Origin: Neobacillus sp. DY30
Lineage (GTDB): Bacteria; Bacillota; Bacilli; Bacillales; Cytobacillaceae
Reading direction: 5' to 3'
Length of the DNA stretch: 64,000 nucleotides
Assembly: GCF_030123065.1 (NCBI RefSeq)
Contig: NZ_CP126093.1
Span: forward strand, 5,028,001 to 5,092,000
In this document: positions 18,663 through 25,222 of the stretch, in pieces
Numbering within the stretch: position 1 is the first letter of the stretch
Layout: the number at the start of each line of letters is the position of its first letter
Notes under the pieces: model-generated
The model's input: the letters and a program-made list of their open reading frames with translations, nothing else
The model's database searches: none
Told to the model about the DNA's origin: nothing
Made by a program: the position numbers and the translations under genes

Positions 18663-18702
18663 CCCACTCAGAATCGGTTTTAAATCCACGATTTTGAGTG
18701 GG
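18663..18702 (-). terminator. stem-loop after the substrate-binding protein gene
   Basis: CCCACTCA-g-AATCG pairs with CGATT-t-TGAGTGGG across a 12-base loop. It lies between the binding-protein stop and the amidohydrolase start. The T-run on the - strand comes only about 12 bases later, so it may be a leaky terminator or an mRNA 3'-end stabiliser that raises binding-protein level over its neighbours. Confidence 0.55.
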
Positions 18703-18752
18703 AGGGCTTCCCTTTTATTTTTAAGCCATCCTTAACTCTTACAACTTGCTAA

Positions 18753-20036
18753 TTAATCAACCTTAAGTTCAGGGAAAGAGTTCTGTACTTCTTTTTGGAA
18801 TTTTTTAATCACTTCATCAATGTCCGCATTATCTTTGATTCCCTGTCCTGCTACTTTTCTCCACTTACTTAACACTTCTTCGCCATACTTGTCTGTCTTA
18901 GTTCCAGGAATTTCTTTCACCATTTCGTAATAAGGCTTTAAAATATTTTGCTCGCCAAACATTGGAGTTTTGAATGTTTCTAAGTTCTTTTCATATACAG
19001 TTAATAATCCTGGCATGTTTCCTGTTGCTTCTAGGTTGTGCTGCTGCCATTCTTCACCTGCAATGAATTCAATAAACTTATAAGCTAACTCTTTATTTTC
19101 TGACTTCTCATAGATAGAACGATATGTTCCACCCATGTAGAATCCTTTTGGAGTTTTCGCTACACCGAATTTATCCTTTGCTGCATCATCTTTGTTATCA
19201 ACCATGAAACCTGCCCATGCTGGCATTGCATTTAATACAACACTTCCATCATTGATGGCATTTCCCCAGCCTGCTGAGAAGAATTCAAGCTTTGCATCAA
19301 CATCATTATTAAAGATTTCTTTTTGAATTTCATAATTCTCTTTCCAGCTATCATCGATCGTTAATTTTCCATCCTTCACCCAAGGCTTGGCGTGATTGGC
19401 TTCAACGTTGTAAACATCACCATAATGGGAAATTAAATGAACTTGACCGTTGCTTTCTTGATTCACTTTCTTACCTAATTCAATAATCTTGTCCCATGAA
19501 TCAACCATTGCGCTGATTTCGTCTGGATTGTCTGTTCCTAAGTATTTTTTAGCATTTTCTTTGATATACCAAAATCCACCTGGTGAAGAGTGGTCAGAAA
19601 TCGCTCGTACATCACCCTTACTATCTCTGCCTAATGCTTGTACATATGGAACGTAATCCTTAACAAGATCTTCTGCACCCATATCAGATAGGTTCGCTGC
19701 ATACTTAGAATTAATAAACTTGTCAATATAGGCTCTTTCTAAGTCAAAAATATCAGGAACATCTTTACCGGACTGGAGTACGTTCAATAGCTTTGTTTGA
19801 TATTGATCGCCAGGGAAGATTTTCACTTCAACCTCTGCATCTGGATACTTTTTCTCAAATTCTTTGGCCATATCTTCAACTTGTCCAAAGAATGTCCAGA
19901 TTGTTAATTTACCTTCGACTTTATTGCTATCACCTTTTTTATCATCAGTAGCATTTGTATTTTCACTGTTGGAACATCCTGCAAATAATGCTAGAACAAG
20001 AACAGAAGCTAATAGGATAGAAAGCCACTTTTTCAT
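18753..20036 (-). CDS. carbohydrate ABC transporter substrate-binding lipoprotein
   Basis: Family-1 extracellular sugar-binding protein of 427 residues. The N-terminus is a lipoprotein signal, ALFAGC with the acylated cysteine at 21, followed by an Asn/Asp/Lys-rich linker, then a two-lobed binding fold starting EGKLTIWTFFGQ. It should capture oligosaccharides at the membrane surface for the two permeases encoded just upstream. AAGGGG lies about 12 bases ahead of the ATG, a long spacing. The gene is bracketed by two stem-loops (20156-20190 and 18663-18702). No ATPase gene is present in the locus, so an MsmX-type shared ATPase elsewhere is inferred. Confidence 0.93.
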   Translation of the reverse strand: MKKWLSILLASVLVLALFAGCSNSENTNATDDKKGDSNKVEGKLTIWTFFGQVEDMAKEFEKKYPDAEVEVKIFPGDQYQTKLLNVLQSGKDVPDIFDLERAYIDKFINSKYAANLSDMGAEDLVKDYVPYVQALGRDSKGDVRAISDHSSPGGFWYIKENAKKYLGTDNPDEISAMVDSWDKIIELGKKVNQESNGQVHLISHYGDVYNVEANHAKPWVKDGKLTIDDSWKENYEIQKEIFNNDVDAKLEFFSAGWGNAINDGSVVLNAMPAWAGFMVDNKDDAAKDKFGVAKTPKGFYMGGTYRSIYEKSENKELAYKFIEFIAGEEWQQHNLEATGNMPGLLTVYEKNLETFKTPMFGEQNILKPYYEMVKEIPGTKTDKYGEEVLSKWRKVAGQGIKDNADIDEVIKKFQKEVQNSFPELKVD

Positions 20037-20084
20037 ATAGATGTACAGCCCCTTTTTTGGTATAATTAATGTCTATTGTTTTTC

Positions 20085-20213
20085 TTATCGTTCTCTTTTA
20101 GTGCCTAAGACCGTCAATTCTTTCACACTTAATCGAGTTTGATAAGTTCTGTATTCTTCAGTGATGGATGTTACCATCCTTTCACTGAAGTTTTTTTTAT
20201 CTATTTTCCACAT
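20085..20213 (-). CDS. possible 42-residue small protein between permease and binding-protein genes
   Basis: An ATG at 20213 opens 42 codons to TAA at 20085-20087, beginning MWKIDKKNFSERMV and ending SVKELTVLGTKRER. The product would be soluble, charged and helical. The only ribosome-site-like sequence, GGGGGTG, abuts the ATG, which is too close, and a strong hairpin lies inside the frame. It may be a real small gene, a remnant, or chance. I recognise no family. Confidence 0.25.
   Translation of the reverse strand: MWKIDKKNFSERMVTSITEEYRTYQTRLSVKELTVLGTKRER
20156..20190. terminator. perfect stem-loop between permease and binding-protein genes
   Basis: CTTCAGTGA pairs perfectly with TCACTGAAG, and GGATG pairs with CATCC inside it. 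Eight T residues follow on the + strand, although the genes here run leftward. On the - strand the T-run would be A-rich and ahead of the stem, so for this operon it is more likely an RNA processing or stability element; for any rightward antisense transcript it would be a terminator. Confidence 0.55.
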
Positions 20214-20237
20214 CACCCCCATTAAGTTTGAGAAGGA

Positions 20238-21131
20238 TTATCCTTTTAATGCTCCTGCTGTAACTCCGCTGATAATCTTCTTAGAAACCATTGAGAAGAA
20301 AATTAATATTGGGATAACTGATATAACAATTCCCACATACATGGCTCCAAAGTCTGTTGAGAACTGTGATTTTACCATCGCAATCATAACTGGCAGCGGT
20401 TGCAATTCATTATCAAACAGGACAATCATTGGTGTTAAGAAGTCATTCCACTTTCCAATAAACGAAAAGATCCCCAAAGTTGCGAGCGATGGCATTAGCA
20501 ATGGCAATACTAAACGATGGAAAATTTTTAACTCACCGCAGCCATCGATTCTTCCTGATTCTAGAATTTCTGTTGGGATACTAGAATCACACATTTGCTT
20601 CATAAAGAAGATACCAAATGCATTCGAAATGGATGGAAGAATGAGCGGCCAATAGGTGTTTAACATTTGGAAGCTATCCATCAACTTGAAAAAACCAATA
20701 ATACCTAACTGCCCCGGAATCATCATCGTCCCTAACACAGCAAGGAAAAGAATATTTTTATATTTGAAGTTATATTTTGAAAACCCATAACCTGCTAATG
20801 CCGAGAAATATAAGTTCAATACAGTTGAAGTAACCGTAATAACCACGGTATTTGCAAAACCTCTCCAAATTGGCACGGTATCAATTAAACGTTTATAGTT
20901 CTCAATAAACTCACCGCCAGGAACGAGTAGCAGCTTCCTTGCAATATCTGAATTTGCGTGAGAAGAAGTGACCATCATACTGTAAAAAGGCAGCAGACAG
21001 GTGAAGGCAACTGCAATCAGCAAGAAGTATACTGCAAATTTGCCTAAGAATATTTTTGCATTAAACTCTTTTTTTATTTTCCTTTTGCTAAAGGAAATAC
21101 TTTTTTCTACAACACTATCATTAGCTTTCAT
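20238..21131 (-). CDS. carbohydrate ABC transporter permease (MalG type)
   Basis: Inner-membrane sugar permease of 297 residues with six predicted membrane spans. The first is FAVYFLLIAVAFTCLLPFY after a charged N-terminus, with the MalG-type periplasmic loop between spans 1 and 2. The ATPase-contact loop appears as ILESGRIDGCGELKIF, a slightly divergent EAA motif, followed by LPLLMPSLATLGIF. It ends with the family-typical GVTAGALKG. AAAGGGG precedes the ATG. It forms the channel with the MalF-type partner upstream and takes substrate from the lipoprotein encoded downstream. Confidence 0.93.
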   Translation of the reverse strand: MKANDSVVEKSISFSKRKIKKEFNAKIFLGKFAVYFLLIAVAFTCLLPFYSMMVTSSHANSDIARKLLLVPGGEFIENYKRLIDTVPIWRGFANTVVITVTSTVLNLYFSALAGYGFSKYNFKYKNILFLAVLGTMMIPGQLGIIGFFKLMDSFQMLNTYWPLILPSISNAFGIFFMKQMCDSSIPTEILESGRIDGCGELKIFHRLVLPLLMPSLATLGIFSFIGKWNDFLTPMIVLFDNELQPLPVMIAMVKSQFSTDFGAMYVGIVISVIPILIFFSMVSKKIISGVTAGALKG

Positions 21132-21190
21132 AAGGATCCCCTTTCATTCCAAGCTGAAAGTCTCCTACTTTTCTAAAGTAAAAAGATATT

Positions 21191-22075
21191 TTACTGTTCA
21201 ACTTTGTTCATTTTTGAAAACTTCATTGTAATTAATGAGAAGAACAAGATGATAATAAAGATTGCATATGCAATTGCTGCTCCGTAACTATAATCAAAGC
21301 GCTGGAAAGCGGTTTGGAATAAGTACATCACCATCGTCAGTGTCGAATTATCCGGTCCATTTCCAAGCATCAACGGCGCATCAAATAATTGAAGACCACC
21401 GATAACGGATGTAATAAACGTAAATAATAGTACCGGTCTTAATAAAGGCAATGTTATTTTTGTTGCAATATCCCATTTTGAAGCACCATCTACTCTAGCA
21501 GCCTCATACAATTCTTCTTGAATCGATTGAAGACCAGCGATAAATACTAGCATATTGAATCCAAAGTATTGCCACATAATCACTCCTGCAACAATAAACC
21601 TTGAAAGCCAAGGGCTATTAAACCAGTTTACTGGGTCATCAAAAAGCCCAATTCCCATCAAAAATTTATTAACACTTCCTGTTTGCCAATCAAACATTAA
21701 GCTGAACAAAACTCCTAGTGTGACAGGTGTTACAATATTAGGGAAATAGAACACAGCGCGAAAGAAATGCTTCCCTTTAATAAATTTTTCGTTCAGGATC
21801 ATGGCTAACGCCAAAGCAAGGATCAATTGCGGAACGATCGATAAAATCCAGATGATTAATGTGTTTCCTATCGCCTTAAAAAAGAATGTATCTTGGAGTA
21901 ATCGTGAATAATTATCTAATCCTACAAACACGGGGTCTGAAAACCCATCCCACTTCGTAAAGCTTAAATAGAGTGAGAAAATAATAGGAACTAAACCAAA
22001 AATAAGAAATGTAATGAAGTATGGAAGCACAAAATAGAATCCATATTTTGATTTATTAATAGAAGAACTTCTCAT
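21191..22075 (-). CDS. carbohydrate ABC transporter permease (MalF type)
   Basis: Partner sugar permease of about 294 residues and six membrane spans. It begins MRSSSINKSKYGFYFVLP and has a clear ATPase-contact loop EAARVDGASKWDIATKITLP. The frame is open upstream into the lacI-type gene, but the ATG at 22075 gives a normal N-terminus with AAAAGG ten bases before it. It is the first transporter gene after the regulator, so regulator, permeases and binding protein are probably co-transcribed. Confidence 0.92.
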   Translation of the reverse strand: MRSSSINKSKYGFYFVLPYFITFLIFGLVPIIFSLYLSFTKWDGFSDPVFVGLDNYSRLLQDTFFFKAIGNTLIIWILSIVPQLILALALAMILNEKFIKGKHFFRAVFYFPNIVTPVTLGVLFSLMFDWQTGSVNKFLMGIGLFDDPVNWFNSPWLSRFIVAGVIMWQYFGFNMLVFIAGLQSIQEELYEAARVDGASKWDIATKITLPLLRPVLLFTFITSVIGGLQLFDAPLMLGNGPDNSTLTMVMYLFQTAFQRFDYSYGAAIAYAIFIIILFFSLITMKFSKMNKVEQ

Positions 22076-22173
22076 GTTTTCACAGCCTTTTAAACTTTTT
22101 TGTCCACCTTTTCCTATTTTTCTTTGGATTTTTCGATGTATTTGAGTAAAGTTTATTAATCTAGAAACTTGAC

Positions 22174-23199
22174 TTATTTTAAAGTAGAAATCGGTTCGGA
22201 TATCTTCCTGCATGAGTCACGGATAATTAATTCAGGTTTTAAAAGATGGCGTTTTGCTGGGTACTCTTCTCCAGTTTCCATCCTATTAAATAATTCCGTT
22301 GCTGCTTTCATGCCCATTTGCATAAATGGCTGTTTTACTGTCGTTAATGATGGATATACCCAGCTCGCCAAAGTGATGTCGTCAAAACCCGTTATCGAAA
22401 AATTAGTTGGAACATGATATCCTCGCTCTTGAAACGCTCTTAATGCCCCAATTGCTGTTTCATCATTGGAAGCAACAACCGCAGTGAAATCTCCGTCAGC
22501 AAGTAACTGATTCATTGCATGATAACCACCCTCATTCGACCAGTCAGTAGTAACAATCCAGCTTGGATTGACTTCTAATCCTAGTTGTCCGATTGTTTCT
22601 AGATAACCTGTTAAGCGGCATTTTGTTGCCGCAGCATCCTCTGGCCCTGATATATAGGCGATTTTTTCGTGTCCAATACGATGTAGGTAGCGAACAAGTT
22701 CAGCAATACCGTAATAATTATCAACATCTACCGAAATGACATTCGGAACACCCGCGGAATCTCCAAAAACGACAACTGGGAAACCAGCTTCTGCTATTTC
22801 AACTAATTCTTGTTTGTCTCTTTTACTGAAGCTAATCATAATGATTCCATCAACATGTCCTTCAAAAAATAAATTTTGAAAGTATGACTCCTTATATTTA
22901 TTTGAGGTCATACTGTAGAACACACAATTAAAACCTTTTTCCTTCGCTACCTCTTCAATTCCCCTGAATATGGATGGATAAAAAATGTTCGTAATACTGT
23001 CAACCACAATACCAATGGTTTGTGTTTTACTTCTAACTAATCTTCTCGCATTTTCATTACGGTGATAGTTCAATTCCTTTATCGCCTTTTTTAATGCCTC
23101 TTCTGTTTCCTTTTTTACTGGTAAACCATTCAAATAACGAGAGACAGTGCTTTTTGATGTATTGGCAAGTTTAGCCACATCTTTGATTGTAGGATTCAT
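22174..23199 (-). CDS. LacI-family transcriptional regulator
   Basis: LacI/GalR repressor of 341 residues. The N-terminal HTH reads TIKDVAKLANTSKSTVSRYL, followed by the hinge and a sugar-binding domain starting TQTIGIVVDSITNIFYP. Start 23199 is set by a strong GGAGAGGAGGG; longer readings have no basis. It opens the transporter operon, so its inducer is probably a sugar imported or released by the locus. Two GGAACGTTCC palindromes lie upstream, one about 50 bases ahead of the ATG, suggesting autoregulation, and the same palindrome recurs upstream of the GH1 gene. Confidence 0.93.
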   Translation of the reverse strand: MNPTIKDVAKLANTSKSTVSRYLNGLPVKKETEEALKKAIKELNYHRNENARRLVRSKTQTIGIVVDSITNIFYPSIFRGIEEVAKEKGFNCVFYSMTSNKYKESYFQNLFFEGHVDGIIMISFSKRDKQELVEIAEAGFPVVVFGDSAGVPNVISVDVDNYYGIAELVRYLHRIGHEKIAYISGPEDAAATKCRLTGYLETIGQLGLEVNPSWIVTTDWSNEGGYHAMNQLLADGDFTAVVASNDETAIGALRAFQERGYHVPTNFSITGFDDITLASWVYPSLTTVKQPFMQMGMKAATELFNRMETGEEYPAKRHLLKPELIIRDSCRKISEPISTLK

Positions 23200-23244
23200 T
23201 ATTGCCCTCCTCTCCTTTAGTTTAATATTTTCCCTTTCCACAAG

Positions 23245-23258
23245 TAGGAACGTTCCCA
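23245..23258. promoter_or_regulatory. operator palindrome proximal to the lacI-type gene
   Basis: TAGGAACGTTCCCA, with perfect palindromic core 23247-23256, lies about 50 bases ahead of the regulator's ATG in its leader. It is a likely autoregulatory LacI-type operator. Confidence 0.55.
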
Positions 23259-23392
23259 AAATTGACGAAACCGATCCATTCCGATAATTAAACACTGTTG
23301 CTCAACTACTATCCTCAATCCTAGTAGAATAATACTCTTTTTTTAGGAAAATTCACAAAATGAAAGAAAAGAGTTACTACTACACAAGGATT

Positions 23393-23407
23393 AGAAACCG
23401 TTTTCAA
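23393..23407 (-). promoter_or_regulatory. cre-like catabolite-control site upstream of the lacI-transporter operon
   Basis: On the - strand TTGAAAACGGTTTCT agrees with the CcpA site consensus WTGNAANCGNWNNCW at every defined position. It lies about 190 bases upstream of the regulator ATG, between the two GGAACGTTCC palindromes, fitting glucose repression of the locus. Confidence 0.5.
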
Positions 23408-23491
23408 TTAACAAAAAAAATTTTAACAACGTAATAATATAATTATCATGGTAACTCAGTAGGATACTGCTCGTACCCTACTAAGAAATTC

Positions 23492-23503
23492 GGGAACGTT
23501 CCC
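23492..23503. promoter_or_regulatory. distal operator palindrome upstream of the lacI-type gene
   Basis: GGGAACGTTCCC, a perfect 12-base palindrome, lies about 246 bases centre to centre from the proximal copy. The pair could support repression by looping. Confidence 0.55.
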
Positions 23504-23614
23504 AATTAAGTGTAAGAATTATTTGTCTATTTAAATTTTATGGTGTATCTATACTTTTGTCAAACAATTATTCGACTTTCTATTAAAATATATCCGATCA
23601 ATTTATTTCTATAG

Positions 23615-23805
23615 CTATTTTCCAGGATTCTGAACTATCTTCTTCATACTAGCGATCGTCGGATACACATACCACATCCAAATATAACTAACGATACTGC
23701 CGCTAAAAAATAGGAACAGCGCAGGTACTTTCATGAATATAAAATAGATGGCATAATTAGCGTGGTAATTCGATTAATAAGTCCATACAAACTTTTCGTA
23801 TTCAT
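23615..23805 (-). pseudogene. possible remnant of a DUF624 (YesL-like) membrane protein
   Basis: Between the GH63/GH100-like gene and the regulator, two broken frames are visible: MNTKSLYGLINRITTLIMP from 23805, then a separate 39-codon frame from 23734 (PALFLFFSGSIVSYIWMWY, ending KKIVQNPGK) stopping at 23615. Both are hydrophobic and resemble the start and end of YesL/DUF624 proteins, which are common beside MalF/MalG-type sugar transporters. The middle is missing. The identification is weak. Confidence 0.3.
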
Positions 23806-23834
23806 TCGACTCATTCTTTATCGTGAAACCGAAA

Positions 23835-25142
23835 TTACTTCCATTCACCCTCATGGTTAAAAATATTTACCTTTTGATTTTTTACCGCATTCTCCGCAAA
23901 CAAATACATCGCAGCTGACCACGATTGGCCTGCAAATCCCATCGGACGCCCTGATTCACCATGAAACCATTCATTAAATTCCCACTCCGCTTTCTTACCT
24001 GCTTTATTCATGTTTGCTAGTTTTCCTAATTGATACTCCGCCTCCTCAAATCTTTTCGCTTGAATGAGTGCAGCGATATAGAAACCGCCAATGAAAGGCC
24101 ATGAGCCACCATTATGATAATGATGCGGCAAATTAAGATTGCGAACCCGATAATAGTCACGCCAATCCTTTTCACCTTCGCGAATAGCAGGATATAAGGC
24201 TTGTACCGGAAATGGTTCATTGATCCCACAACCCTGGATATAATCGAGGATTTTATTGGCTTTTTCTTGATCCGCAACCCCAAAAACGATTGCTAATAAA
24301 TTGCCAAGCGTATCAAACCGGTCTGCATAATCACGAAATCCCATATATGGAAGATAAAATGGTCTTTCCACAAGTTCTGTTTCCACCCTCTTAATGGGAT
24401 AAAGCCATTCTTTTCGCTCCTTTTTAACCCAGTCCATTTTTTCCTGATTTTCTGGCGTAATCCACAATAGAATATTAATCTTCTTTTTGACATCTCTTGC
24501 ATTTTCATAATAGTAACTGGAAGGAAGGTTTAATGCATCTGCCATATGGCCCATACACTTCCATGCTGCAGCATATAAAACATTATCGAAAAGGACATTG
24601 TATCGGTTTGCAAATAAATCCGCCCAGTCCATCGCTTCGTGGACTTCTAGTAAGCCACATTCATTTGAATCTTGGTAGCGTAACCAAAGCAATGCTTTTT
24701 CTAAATTCCCCCACCATTTTTTTAAAAATTCCTTGTCATTCGTTTCCATATAGTATGAGTAATGTCCAATAATATACCAAAGGTTACCATCCACACAGCC
24801 TGCATGAATCGAATCTTCAACAGCTTGTCCTTTCACACTCTCATCATTGAGCTTCCCGCCATGGGCGATTAACGCAGGATCTGCTACATTTGGAAAACCA
24901 ACATTATGAGGGATTTTTCCTAATTCACTTTGAAATCGTCCCAAAGTTTCCAATGAACTACGATGAATGCTTGGACCCATATCATCCTGACATACAAGAA
25001 GACCTAGTCCACAAATCATACTATCCCTTGCCCAAACCTGTTGATAGGCGGTACTTGAGCCGAGCAGTCCGAGCTCCCCGCCATTTTTGAGTAGTATTTT
25101 TTCAGCTTTTTCTCTGCCCAATTCTACTATATTTTCTACCAT
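23835..25142 (-). CDS. GH63/GH100-like six-hairpin glycosidase
   Basis: Glycosidase-like (alpha/alpha)6 barrel protein of about 435 residues. Recognisable parts are YQQVWARDSMI near the N-terminus, HEAMDWADLF (candidate acid Asp) and NEWFHGESGRPMG with SWSAAMYL near the C-terminus (candidate base Glu), a layout seen in mannosylglycerate-hydrolase (GH63) and neutral-invertase (GH100) types. The substrate is open: an alpha-mannoside, an alpha-glucoside or sucrose-like. The ATG at 25142 is chosen because GGGAGAG stands six bases ahead; a TTG further up overlaps that site. It follows the second GH38 gene and has no export signal. Confidence 0.72.
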   Translation of the reverse strand: MVENIVELGREKAEKILLKNGGELGLLGSSTAYQQVWARDSMICGLGLLVCQDDMGPSIHRSSLETLGRFQSELGKIPHNVGFPNVADPALIAHGGKLNDESVKGQAVEDSIHAGCVDGNLWYIIGHYSYYMETNDKEFLKKWWGNLEKALLWLRYQDSNECGLLEVHEAMDWADLFANRYNVLFDNVLYAAAWKCMGHMADALNLPSSYYYENARDVKKKINILLWITPENQEKMDWVKKERKEWLYPIKRVETELVERPFYLPYMGFRDYADRFDTLGNLLAIVFGVADQEKANKILDYIQGCGINEPFPVQALYPAIREGEKDWRDYYRVRNLNLPHHYHNGGSWPFIGGFYIAALIQAKRFEEAEYQLGKLANMNKAGKKAEWEFNEWFHGESGRPMGFAGQSWSAAMYLFAENAVKNQKVNIFNHEGEWK

Positions 25143-25222
25143 ATCAGTCTCTCCCAACTGGATTTTAGTTACATATTTATTTCCTTGCTTTTAAATCTAT
25201 TAATCTAACAGAGATTAGTTCT

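Noticed and set aside
20161..20655. 164-codon rightward frame opposite the MalG-type permease
   Set aside because: It is antisense to a well-supported permease gene, has no credible ribosome site and no recognisable protein features.
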